Assembly (NCBI GenBank): GCA_003021085.1
Contig: PXRE01000019.1
Span: 1 to 37,585, forward strand
From: Halobacteriales archaeon QS_1_68_20
GTDB lineage: Archaea; Halobacteriota; Halobacteria; Halobacteriales; PXRE01
DNA length: 37,585 nucleotides
Reading direction: 5' to 3'
Shown: positions 24,745 to 31,886 of the stretch, piece by piece
Layout: the number at the start of each line of letters is the position of its first letter
How positions within the stretch are numbered: position 1 is the stretch's first letter
Notes under the pieces: generated by a model
Database searches by the model: none
Told to the model about the DNA's origin: nothing
Seen by the model: the letters and a program-made list of their open reading frames with translations, nothing else
Program-made: the position numbers and the translations under genes

Positions 24745-25629
24745 ATGGTCACTGTCTGCTGTGCGGGCCACGTCAACTGGGACGTCACGCTCCGTGTCGA
24801 CCGGTTGCCGGCCGCCGATGGGGAAGCGCGCATCCGCGACCAGCACAGTTCGGGGGGCGGGAGCGCCGCCAACGTCGCCGCCGCGCTGGCGGGCCTGGAC
24901 CTGGACGCCGGCATCGTCGGCGCCGTCGGGGACGACCAGAACGGCCTGCTGGCTCGGCGCGAACTGGAGAACGCGGGGGTGAACGCCACCCACCTCGCGG
25001 CCGCCGACGTTGCCCCGACGACCGTGAAGTACCTGCTGGTCGCCGAGGAGGGGGAAGTCGCGGTCCTGGGCAACGACGGCGCCAACGAGGCCCTCGGCCC
25101 CGGGGACGTAGACCCCGCGTACGTCCGCGGTGCCGACCACGTCCACCTCACGAGCCAGCGGCCCGAGACGGCCGCCCGCATCGCTGAGGTCGCCCGCGAG
25201 GCGGGCGTCCCGGTCAGTTTCGACCCCGGCCGCCGGTTGCCGGACCGGGACTTCACCGAGACCCTCCGGCGGGCCGACGTCGTCTTCGTCAACGACCAGG
25301 AGGCCGAGACGTTGCTGGAAGCCGAACACGACGCCCTCGTCGACGACCGCGTCATCGTCGTCAAGCACGGCGAGCGCGGCGCGGAGGTCCACGCCCCCGA
25401 CGGTGGGTACGCCCACCCCGGGTTCGAGGTGGACCCCGTCGACACGACGGGCGCCGGCGACGCCTTCGCCGCGGGGTTCGTCGCCACCGTGCTGGACGGC
25501 GGCGACTACGAGCGGGCGCTGGAGTTCGCCAACGCCTGCGGTGCCCTGGCCGCCCGGGAGGAGGGCGCCCGGACCGCGCCCTCGCGGGACGACGTGGAGT
25601 CGTTCCTGTCCGGGCAGTTCCCGGCGTGA
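24745..25629 (+). CDS. PfkB-family sugar kinase, probable ribose-1-phosphate kinase
   Basis: A ribokinase-fold protein of 294 residues. PfkB signatures: SGGGSAANVAAALAGLD (about residues 34-50) and DTTGAGDAFAAGFVATVL (about 233-250) with the catalytic Asp in GAGD. Halophilic archaea use such a kinase to phosphorylate ribose-1-phosphate to ribose-1,5-bisphosphate, and location 1.1 kb from the isomerase and 3.1 kb from udp makes that the best guess. Substrate specificity is not readable from the sequence. A CGTTTTATCC element (24705-24714) precedes the ATG by about 35 nt. It is convergent with the next gene, 2 bp away. Confidence 0.8.
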   Translation: MVTVCCAGHVNWDVTLRVDRLPAADGEARIRDQHSSGGGSAANVAAALAGLDLDAGIVGAVGDDQNGLLARRELENAGVNATHLAAADVAPTTVKYLLVAEEGEVAVLGNDGANEALGPGDVDPAYVRGADHVHLTSQRPETAARIAEVAREAGVPVSFDPGRRLPDRDFTETLRRADVVFVNDQEAETLLEAEHDALVDDRVIVVKHGERGAEVHAPDGGYAHPGFEVDPVDTTGAGDAFAAGFVATVLDGGDYERALEFANACGALAAREEGARTAPSRDDVESFLSGQFPA

Positions 25630-25631
25630 TG

Positions 25632-26153
25632 CTACGATTCGGGTGGGAACGGTAGTTCACCGACCATCTCCTTGCGCATCACGTCGCGGGCGAACAGCCG
25701 GACCCCATCACTGAGTTCGTCAACGTCCTCGAAGGTTCGGACGGTCGCATCCCACCGGTCGGCGACCGACGCAATCATCGAACTCCGGAGGCCCTTTGCT
25801 GGGACGAACAGCACTCGATCCGGCGCTCGCTCTTCGGTCTCCTCCAGGACGGCACCCACCTCGATCCCGACCCCCAGGTTCTTGCCGTCTCGACGCACGA
25901 CGAACACCACGACGTTGCTCGCCCTGGCGAATTCCAGGCTCTGGGTCCCCGCGTCCATCACGTCAAGCGAGATACCCGCGTCAGTCGCCAGGAACGCGTT
26001 GAACCCCTCGGCACGAATGCGGTCCCGAACGTCGTCCAGGAACGCGAACATCTCGTCGTCCGCGACCCCGTGGCCCTTGTACGGCCCCATGACGAACACG
26101 CGGAAACGTCGGTACCTGACCGGCGGCAGGGTTTCGAGGAGCCGATGTCGCAT
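25632..26153 (-). CDS. DUF7509-like haloarchaeal protein
   Basis: A 173-residue cytosolic protein. It has a Rossmann-like start, RYRRFRVFVMGPYKGHG, then DVRDRIRAEGFNAFLATD, QSLEFARASNVVVFVV and LGVGIEVGAVLEETEE, resembling nucleoside 2-deoxyribosyltransferase-type folds and the haloarchaeal DUF7509 group as I recall it. Start is uncertain: ATG 26153 (MRHRLLETLPPV) matches the expected length of relatives but overlaps the divergent regulator's start by 9 bp. ATG 26090 would avoid the overlap but begins in the middle of the first strand. Confidence 0.6.
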   Translation of the reverse strand: MRHRLLETLPPVRYRRFRVFVMGPYKGHGVADDEMFAFLDDVRDRIRAEGFNAFLATDAGISLDVMDAGTQSLEFARASNVVVFVVRRDGKNLGVGIEVGAVLEETEERAPDRVLFVPAKGLRSSMIASVADRWDATVRTFEDVDELSDGVRLFARDVMRKEMVGELPFPPES

Positions 26154-26408
26154 CTGTGGTTGCTCCGTGAGGGCGAGATGGCGGCGACGGAACTGGTCGA
26201 GACGCTGGACGTACCGAACAACCGGTTGCACTACCACCTCGACGAACTCGTCGACGCCGGACTCGTCCACAATCGCAAGCGAAAGGAGCGGGGCGCTGAC
26301 GGCCTCCACTCCTACTACGTCGCCACGGCGCTCGGGGAAGCCATCATGTCCCACGGCGTCGGCGAACTCATCGCCGAGGAACGGGAACTGCTGACCCGGT
26401 ACGCCTGA
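26145..26408 (+). CDS. Small winged-helix transcriptional regulator
   Basis: An 87-residue wHTH: HLWLLREGEMAATELVE, then LDVPNNRLHYHLDELVDAGLV (recognition helix plus turn) and a wing with RKRKERGADGLHSYYVATALG. It resembles ArsR/MarR-like single-domain regulators. ATG 26145 follows GAGGAGCCG, a possible Shine-Dalgarno. Its 5' end overlaps the start of the DUF7509-like gene on the other strand, so it may control that gene. No DNA target is visible. Confidence 0.65.
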   Translation: MSHLWLLREGEMAATELVETLDVPNNRLHYHLDELVDAGLVHNRKRKERGADGLHSYYVATALGEAIMSHGVGELIAEERELLTRYA

Positions 26409-26457
26409 GCGTCCGCCACGGCTCCGTCGGACCGCCCGGCCCCACGAACCACCGAAC

Positions 26458-27168
26458 TCAGTACGTCGCGTCGAGGTACGCGAACAGGTCCGAGACGAAG
26501 TCGGGGTCGTCGGTCCAGAACCCGTAGTAGCGGCCGGGTTCGTGCTCCTCGGCGAGCAGTCCGGCGACGGCCAGTTCGTCGCCGCCGCCGTCGAACAGGA
26601 CGAACCAGAACCGGCCGATTTCTCCGCCTGCCCGGGCCACCACCTCGACGCCGTCACCGGCCTCGTGGGGCCACGCCTCGTCGACGAAGATCCGGACGTC
26701 GACGTCGCGCTCGCGGGCGAACCGGGCGTAGACGGGCGCCTGCGCGGCGAACGCGTCCGCGTTCTGGAACGTGAAGATGGTGTTGTCCAGGAAGTCGAAG
26801 AGGCCCGCGAGGTCGACATCCCGCTCCGCCAGCACCCACGGCGGGTGGATCTCCGGCGAGAGGATCGCCTCCAGGAGGTCGGTGCCGAGCGCGCCCAGGA
26901 ACTCGCCGTCGGCGTCCCGGACGATCTCGCCGACGGTGTGGTCCTCGGTATCGAACTCGAGGTAGCCGGCGTCGTCCAGTTTGGGGAGGGTGACGTGGTA
27001 GAGGCGGATCCGGATCTGCTCGCGGTCGGCGGGCGTTCCGACGTCGCCGTCGACCGTCGCCTCCAGTCCCGTCACGATGTCCGCCAGCCGGTCCAGCGAC
27101 GTCTCCGATTCCGCCGAGAGGTAGTACAGCGCGTATCGAACGGACCGGTTCGAGAGCAGCTCGAGCAT
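26458..27168 (-). CDS. HTH and DICT sensory domain protein
   Basis: A 236-residue regulator. Residues 1-75 form a DUF7344-type wHTH (LSNRSVRYALYYLSAESETSLD, then LPKLDDAGYLEFDTE). Residues 110-236 form a DICT domain, a sensor found in light- or redox-linked regulators (DFLDNTIFTFQNADAFAAQAP, then GRFWFVLFDGGGDELAVAGLL). Upstream of the ATG the same frame contains acidic coding-like sequence (PTDVEE, TAG at 27223-27225, LENLNEAEPAEEG), so the ancestral protein may have started earlier. A TATA-like TTACTTATTT lies at about 27262-27271. Confidence 0.75.
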   Translation of the reverse strand: MLELLSNRSVRYALYYLSAESETSLDRLADIVTGLEATVDGDVGTPADREQIRIRLYHVTLPKLDDAGYLEFDTEDHTVGEIVRDADGEFLGALGTDLLEAILSPEIHPPWVLAERDVDLAGLFDFLDNTIFTFQNADAFAAQAPVYARFARERDVDVRIFVDEAWPHEAGDGVEVVARAGGEIGRFWFVLFDGGGDELAVAGLLAEEHEPGRYYGFWTDDPDFVSDLFAYLDATY

Positions 27169-27375
27169 CTCGTCGAGGGACTGACCCTCCTCGGCAGGTT
27201 CGGCCTCGTTCAGGTTTTCGAGCTACTCTTCGACGTCTGTTGGTAACTCGCCGCAAGACGAAATAAGTAACTCGACGTTTAGGCCCTGTGACGTACGAAT
27301 CGAGCGGCGACGGGCGGTCTCGGCGCGCCAGGGGACGGCGACTCCCCAGACCGAATATTGCGTTGGTTCCGAGGA

Positions 27376-27861
27376 TTACAGGTCTTCGGGGTCGAGGTCT
27401 TCGCCGAAGTCCGCGGGGTCGACGTCCTCGCCGACCTCGAACTCGTCGGGGTCGCGGCCGGCGACGTCCAGCACCTCGTCGCCGACCACGATGGGGCAGT
27501 CCACCCGGAGTGCGATGGCGATGGCGTCGCTGGGTCGGGCGTCGAAGACGAACTTCTGGCGTTCGCCACCGTGGTACAGTTCGGCGTCGATCTTCGCGTA
27601 GAAGGTGCCGTTCGAGAGGTCGTCGACGCGGACCTTGTCGAAGGCGCCGCCGAAGTCGGTGACCATCTCGACCAGCAGGTCGTGGGTCAGCGGTCGCTCG
27701 AAGGGGACGCCCTCGATGGCGAGTCGCATCGATTGGGCCTGGTCGGGGCTGATGAAGATGGGGAGGAGTTCCTCGCGCGCGCGGAGCACGACCGCCGGGT
27801 GGCCGACGCCCTCTTCGCCCACGCCGACGCCGATTCCCTCTACCTCCGCCTCGTGGCTCAT
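27376..27861 (-). CDS. Bifunctional nuclease-family protein (DUF151)
   Basis: A BFN-domain protein of 161 residues; characterised relatives have nuclease activity on DNA and RNA, but the archaeal role is unproven. Segments: PIFISPDQAQSMRLAIEG, RPLTHDLLVEMVTDFG, FDARPSDAIAIALRVDCPI. The acidic C-terminus (DEFEVGEDVDPADFGEDLD) is a typical halophilic tail. ATG 27861 is preceded by a TATA-like AGCCTTACG (27886-27894) at 29 nt. It lies just before repeat copy G. Confidence 0.85.
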   Translation of the reverse strand: MSHEAEVEGIGVGVGEEGVGHPAVVLRAREELLPIFISPDQAQSMRLAIEGVPFERPLTHDLLVEMVTDFGGAFDKVRVDDLSNGTFYAKIDAELYHGGERQKFVFDARPSDAIAIALRVDCPIVVGDEVLDVAGRDPDEFEVGEDVDPADFGEDLDPEDL

Positions 27862-27960
27862 GGGCAACCGTTGGCACGCCGGGGACGTAAGGCTACTGCA
27901 GGTGGTGGGTTCTGGGCCAGGTGGAGTGGGTTGGTCGGTCTGTTCTGCCTGGAGAGATCT

Positions 27961-28460
27961 CGCGCTCGCCGCTGACGGTTGCAGGGTCACCACCGCACAG
28001 AAAGCCCCCGCGTGCCTCGCTGCGCGCCTCGTCACTCCTTCGTTTCACTCAGTCGTTCCTGCGGTGCTTGCGTCGTCGTGCTTCGTCGACCCCGCGGCCC
28101 CTTTCAGTCCCGCCCCGCAAGCCGCACCCACACGCCTCCCCAGCCGACTGCGTTACTCAGTCACGCCCTCCGGGCGTTCCTTGCGTTACTCGTCCACCGG
28201 GAGAACGAGTTCTCCCGAGCCTCCGGCTCGCACGGCTCGCCGGAGACACCGGGAGCACAAGCGCTCCCGAGCCCCCGCTCGTTTCACTCGCGGGGACCTC
28301 GCGCGGTGGTGGCGCCTGGCGAGAGCGAAGCGAGCAGGACCGTCTCGGCAGAGTAAGCACCGCAATGACGGAGCGAGCGAAGCGAGCGACTGAGTGAAGA
28401 GCGCAACGAGGCGCGCGACCGAAGCCCGCCGGGGGCTTTCTACGTGTTGCTGGTTGACGA
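27961..28460. repeat. GC-rich dispersed repeat, long copy G with inverted ends
   Basis: The left end CGCACAGAAAGCCCCCGCG (28006-28023) and the right end CCGGGGGCTTTCTACGTG (about 28430-28447) are the same terminus in inverted orientation, so this copy looks like a complete MITE-like element. The interior contains GCGGCCCCTTTCAGTCCC and CCACACGCCTCCCCAGCC, inverse to copy A, plus many short palindromes such as GAGCGAAGCGAGC. It fills most of the gap 27862-28548. Open frames across it are low-complexity shadows. Confidence 0.75.
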
Positions 28461-28517
28461 GGCCATACTATCCGAACGACCACCTCAGCCCAAACCATCC
28501 GACACCGTGTAACCGGG

Positions 28518-28526
28518 CTTTATACG
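28518..28526 (+). promoter_or_regulatory. TATA box of deoC
   Basis: CTTTATACG centred 27 nt before ATG 28549, the leaderless spacing, preceded by a BRE-like purine-poor CCGGG. Confidence 0.65.
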
Positions 28527-28548
28527 CACACCCGCCCACAGTCAGCGC

Positions 28549-29193
28549 ATGGATCGAGCGGACCTCGCCGCCAGCATCGACCACACGGTGCTCGGCCCGG
28601 AAACCGCCGTCGAGGACGTAGAGCGCGTCCTCGACGAGGCCACCGAGTACGGGATGAACGCCTGCATCCCGCCGTGTTACGTCGCGGAGGCCGAGGAATA
28701 CGCACCCGGGGTTACCCTGGCGACCGTCGTCGGCTTCCCGCACGGCCAGCACGACCCCGCCGTCAAACGCGACGAAGCCGTCCAGGCCTGGGAGGACGGC
28801 GCCGACGAACTCGACGTGGTGATCAACGTCGGCCGCCTGCAGGCCGGCGAGGACGACGCGGTCCGGGACGAACTCGCGGAACTGATCGCCGCCGTCCCCG
28901 TCCCGGTGAAGGTCATCATCGAGACGGCACTGCTGTCCGACGAGGAGAAACACCGCGCCTGCGAACTGGCGAAGGAGGCCGACGCCGACATGGTCAAGAC
29001 CTCCACGGGGTTCGCCGACGGCGGCGCGGAAGTCGAGGACGTGGAACTGATGAGCGAGTACCTGCCCGTGAAGGCCTCCGGCGGCATCGGCTCCTGGGCG
29101 AAGGCCCGCCGGATGTTCGACGCTGGCGCCGAGCGCATCGGCGCCTCCAGCGGCGTCGAGATCGTGGAGGACTTCCTCGACTCCGAGGCCTGA
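28549..29193 (+). CDS. deoC: Deoxyribose-phosphate aldolase
   Basis: A class I aldolase that splits 2-deoxyribose-5-phosphate into glyceraldehyde-3-phosphate and acetaldehyde, the last step of deoxynucleoside degradation. The 214-residue TIM barrel shows [30 protein letters not shown], the central [19 protein letters not shown] and the Schiff-base Lys in [11 protein letters not shown], then VKASGGIG. All key residues are present. It fits with udp and the R15P genes as nucleoside catabolism. It abuts the convergent zinc-ribbon gene. Confidence 0.95.
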   Translation: MDRADLAASIDHTVLGPETAVEDVERVLDEATEYGMNACIPPCYVAEAEEYAPGVTLATVVGFPHGQHDPAVKRDEAVQAWEDGADELDVVINVGRLQAGEDDAVRDELAELIAAVPVPVKVIIETALLSDEEKHRACELAKEADADMVKTSTGFADGGAEVEDVELMSEYLPVKASGGIGSWAKARRMFDAGAERIGASSGVEIVEDFLDSEA

Positions 29194-29346
29194 TCAGAGG
29201 CGACTGCTGACGTCGGTGCTCCCACACTCGGGACACTGCGTCATCGACCCGAGCGTCGGGTGATCGGCGGCCCCCCAGTCGTTCCCCCGTGGCGCTTCGA
29301 ACCCGCACTGCAAACACTTGGGTTCCTGCGTGTTCTCGCTGGCCAT
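29194..29346 (-). CDS. Small zinc-ribbon protein
   Basis: A 50-residue protein with two CxxC knuckles, CLQCGFEAPRG and CPECGSTDVSS, separated by 28 residues; a typical haloarchaeal zinc-finger microprotein. Zinc binding is inferred from the motif; partners are unknown. ATG 29346 was preferred over 29379, since the shorter form begins with a compact domain. AT-rich sequence (AAATAATGCC) lies 30-40 nt upstream. Its stop is adjacent to the stop of deoC. Confidence 0.7.
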   Translation of the reverse strand: MASENTQEPKCLQCGFEAPRGNDWGAADHPTLGSMTQCPECGSTDVSSRL

Positions 29347-29447
29347 AGGTACTGGTTTGCCAGCGATTACCATAGGCATTATTTCGCCCAGACGTCAGAA
29401 CCACGCGACCCTCGACCCCTGGTACCCGAATCGACCTGCCGCCGACG

Positions 29448-29567
29448 TCAGAACAGCGCCGGACCGAGGGTCAACAGCAGTGCGATGGCGATCGTGGTCG
29501 CGGTCAACCACCCGACCATCATCTTGGCGACGTCTCGCATCCACGGGTCGTCCAGTACCTCGGACAT
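29448..29567 (-). CDS. Small single-helix membrane protein, tentative
   Basis: A 39-residue frame with MSEVLDDPWMRDVAKMM followed by one transmembrane helix (VGWLTATTIAIALLLTLGPALF). Possibly a functional small membrane protein. No promoter is evident and the frame extends upstream to 29669 with poorer coding character. Read as real with modest confidence because hydrophobic residues cluster in a helix of the right length. Confidence 0.4.
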   Translation of the reverse strand: MSEVLDDPWMRDVAKMMVGWLTATTIAIALLLTLGPALF

Positions 29568-29632
29568 GTCCGACCGTTCGACGGCGACCCCCGAGAGCGA
29601 ACCGCCGAACCTGTTCGGCCGGGTAGCTCGGT

Positions 29633-30153
29633 TCAGAAGGGGCCACACCCCACTTGCGTCGTCACCCACGGACCGGTCGTCAACCCGTCGTTCTCGACAA
29701 GGAACGCCTGGTGGGATTCGTTGCAGTCGATCCGTTCGGCGTCGACCGTGGCGTTCAGGCGGTCGCCGACGGCGTCCAGCGTGACGTCGTATGCCGCGCG
29801 GCGGGTGAGCCGCCAGGACGCGTAGCCGCCGGCGTCGATTTTCAGCGACCGCTCGTAGACGACGCGGTCCAGCAGGCCCGACCGGAGGTCAGGTCCACCT
29901 CGGCCGCCGAGTCGGTGCGGTTCCCGACGACGACGTGGTGAGTCCCGTGGTCGGCACCACCCAGTTCGAACGCTGCGACCGGGTGCAGGTCGAAATCCTG
30001 CTCGGGAAAGTTCGGTTCACGGATCTCTCCGGCTGACAGTTCCCGTTCCGGGAGGTCGGTCCCAACCGTCGCGGCGATTCGGTCGGACCAGACCACCCCC
30101 GCAGCGACGCCGAATACCCCCGCACCCGCGAGGACCTGGCGTCTGGAGGGCAT
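29633..30153 (-). pseudogene. Tat-exported small protein broken by a frameshift
   Basis: Begins PSRRQVLAGAGVFGVAAGVVW, a Tat leader, then a beta-rich domain (HPVAAFELGGADHGTHHVVVGN, AAEVDLTSG). Near a CCC run at 29877-29879 (plus strand) the frame is lost; one added base restores LLDRVVYERSLKIDAGG, RAAYDVTLDAVGDRLNAT, and a stop after VTTQVGCGPF at 29633, giving 174 codons. The restored protein looks like a compact secreted beta-domain with no enzyme motif. Pseudogene or sequencing error. Confidence 0.55.
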
Positions 30154-30296
30154 ACTCGCCAACTCTCCACGTTCTGTCAAGTATCTTCTGGACGGAACGA
30201 TCGGGGCCGAGCGACTGCGAGAATTCCCGGTGAACGGACGTGACGGCCGGGATTCGAATCCTACTGTACGCATCGCTACTCGTCCGTTCGTCGCAG

Positions 30297-30319
30297 ATGC
30301 GAGGGATGGGATTCGAACC
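30297..30319 (-). repeat. Duplicate of the tRNA-Leu 3' end (att-like)
   Basis: Exact 23-bp copy of 30434-30456, which covers the T-arm and acceptor 3' strand of the tRNA-Leu gene. The copies are 137 bp apart in the same orientation. Such duplications are the footprint of integrases that use tRNA 3' ends as attB. Other TTCGAA-containing scraps follow at about 30250 and 30379. No integrase gene is visible, so this would be a scar. Confidence 0.55.
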
Positions 30320-30434
30320 GAAATCAGAGGTTCCGGGCGTGCGGCGCGGGACGCCGTTCCGGGCTGCCTCTGATAGGCTTCGAATCGCCATCCGTCGAGT
30401 TCACACGGCCCTCACGTTCGTTCGGTCCGGTTCA

Positions 30435-30519
30435 TGCGAGGGATGGGATTCGAACCCATGGACCCCTACAGGAGCGGGTCTTAAGCCCGCCGCCTTTGGC
30501 CAGGCTCGGCCACCCTCGC
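30435..30519 (-). tRNA. tRNA-Leu (anticodon TAA)
   Basis: An 85-nt class II tRNA on the minus strand. Acceptor GCGAGGG (30519-30513) pairs with CCCTCGC (30442-30436), with discriminator A at 30435. D-arm GGCCGAGCCTGGCCAAAGGC, anticodon stem GCGGG/CCCGC with loop CTTAAGA, so anticodon TAA. A long variable arm (TCCTGTAGGGGTCC) and T-arm GGGTTCGAATCCC follow. No intron; CCA is not encoded. GAAAAGG near 30540 could be the promoter element. Confidence 0.93.
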
Positions 30520-30575
30520 GCACACAGGTGTACCGCCTTTTCGGCCAAGTGGCTTTCGTTTGGCCACCCGTCCCG

Positions 30576-30607
30576 CATATATGAACATATGTACATATAT
30601 TCGTACG
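30576..30607. promoter_or_regulatory. AT-rich near-palindromic motif, copy 2
   Basis: Starts CATATATGAA like copy 1 and contains the perfect palindrome ATATGTACATAT. It lies between the divergent tRNA-Leu gene and sfsA, 48 bp before the sfsA ATG. Confidence 0.5.
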
Positions 30608-30655
30608 ATCCGCGACCGAACGATTCGTGTCCGACCGCGACCCACCACGACACGG

Positions 30656-31405
30656 ATGGCCGAACCGCTGTACACCCACGACGGCGAGCTCGTGACCGGG
30701 ACGGTCGTCGACCGGCCGAACCGGTTCGTCCTGCGGGTCCGCTTCGACGACGCCGACGGGAGCGCGAACGACGCCGACCCAGAGCGGGTCTTCCTGGGCG
30801 ACCCCGGCGAACTGGCGGGCATCGTCGAACCGGGCTCCGAGGTGCTGTGCTCGCCCGTCGACGACGACGAGCGGTCGACCGACTACGACGCGGTGGCCGC
30901 CGACGTCGGCGGTACGTACGTCAGTCTCCGGGCCGCGCTGGCGAACGACCTCTTCGCGCGGGCGCTGGAACGGGACCTGGTCGACGTGCCCCCGCATTCG
31001 AGCGTCGTCCGCGAACCGGACCTACCGGACCACGGCCGGACGGACGTCCGACTCGACGACGAGGACGGCCGGCCCCGCGCCTACGTCGAGGTGAAGTCCT
31101 GCACCTACGTCGAGGACGGCCGCGCGCGGTTCCCCGACCGGCCGACCGAGCGGGGGCGGCGACACCTGCGGAGTCTCCGGGACCTCGTGGAGACGGGCGT
31201 CGACTGCCAGGTGGCGTTCGTCGTCCAGCGACCGGACGCCGACGCGTTCGCACCGTACCGCGAGGTGGACCCCGAGTTCGCGGGCCTGCTCGCGGACGTC
31301 GCCGGCGCCGGCGTCGACGTCCGGGCGCTGTCCACCGCCTTCGACCCGCCGCACTACTCCCTCCACGACCCAGACCTGCCGGTCGACCTCGAAAGCCGAC
31401 GTTAG
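30656..31405 (+). CDS. sfsA: SfsA family protein (sugar fermentation stimulation / DNA-binding nuclease-like)
   Basis: A 249-residue SfsA. An N-terminal OB-like fold (LVTGTVVDRPNRFVLRVRF, then RVFLGDPGELAGI) precedes a PD-(D/E)XK-like domain with YVEVKSCTYVEDGRARFPD and PTERGRRHLRSL, then a late VDVRALSTAFDPP. SfsA proteins bind DNA or RNA and may cleave it; in bacteria they were linked to maltose metabolism. ATG 30656 matches homologues; the frame upstream runs through the AT-rich motif and is not coding. Confidence 0.88.
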   Translation: MAEPLYTHDGELVTGTVVDRPNRFVLRVRFDDADGSANDADPERVFLGDPGELAGIVEPGSEVLCSPVDDDERSTDYDAVAADVGGTYVSLRAALANDLFARALERDLVDVPPHSSVVREPDLPDHGRTDVRLDDEDGRPRAYVEVKSCTYVEDGRARFPDRPTERGRRHLRSLRDLVETGVDCQVAFVVQRPDADAFAPYREVDPEFAGLLADVAGAGVDVRALSTAFDPPHYSLHDPDLPVDLESRR

Positions 31406-31551
31406 CGTCGTTCAGCCGACCGTATCACCGTCGATGCCCGTCCGGTACCGGGGTTACGAACGCGAAACGGCTAATTACGACTCCGGGGATAAATGTAATT
31501 ATTTCTGCCGGGAATAATGCGTCTATTCTTACCCCGCGGGCGTCCGACGGT

Positions 31552-31613
31552 GAGACCGACCGCGAGAGCTCCGAATCCCGCGGAGACCGACCGCGAGAGC
31601 TCCGAATCCCGCG
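31552..31613 (+). repeat. 31-bp perfect tandem duplication
   Basis: Two units, 31552-31582 and 31583-31613, starting GAGACCGACCGCGAGAGCTC, followed by a third partial GAGACC. It lies between AT-rich TAATTA elements (about 31470-31502) and the small membrane gene, so it would be in the 5' leader if transcription starts at the AT-rich block. Since 31 is not a multiple of 3 it is unlikely to be coding. Confidence 0.8.
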
Positions 31614-31627
31614 GAGACCACCGAACG

Positions 31628-31834
31628 ATGACGACAGACGACCCCGACCCCGCCGCAGTCCGCACCGAGAGTTACGGGGTGGAACTCGCCTACGTCGTCC
31701 TCGCGGTGAACGTACTGTTGATCTTCGTCCAGGGGATTCGCTGGTGGAACCTGGTGATGGTCGCCATCGCTGTCCGCTACGGGACCACCATGACCGTCGC
31801 CAGGTACCGGGTCGCGGCGGAGTCGGGGGAATGA
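31628..31834 (+). CDS. Small two-helix membrane protein
   Basis: A 68-residue protein: an acidic start (MTTDDPDPAAVRTESYG), helix one VELAYVVLAVNVLLIFVQGI, the loop RWWN and helix two LVMVAIAVRYGTTMTVA, then a charged tail. Function unknown. ATG 31628 was preferred over 31517, which would run through the tandem duplication. No proximal TATA box, so a leader of up to about 100 nt is possible. It is convergent with the aminotransferase-fold gene. Confidence 0.65.
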   Translation: MTTDDPDPAAVRTESYGVELAYVVLAVNVLLIFVQGIRWWNLVMVAIAVRYGTTMTVARYRVAAESGE

Positions 31835-31886
31835 CGGACCGTCCCTCGACCCCCGGACGACAGCCGTGAAGCGACGGCGACCCCGC

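Noticed and set aside
30250..30420. A second tRNA gene or complete pseudo-tRNA
   Set aside because: Only T-arm-like scraps (TTCGAA) are seen; no matching anticodon stem or acceptor pairing could be built.
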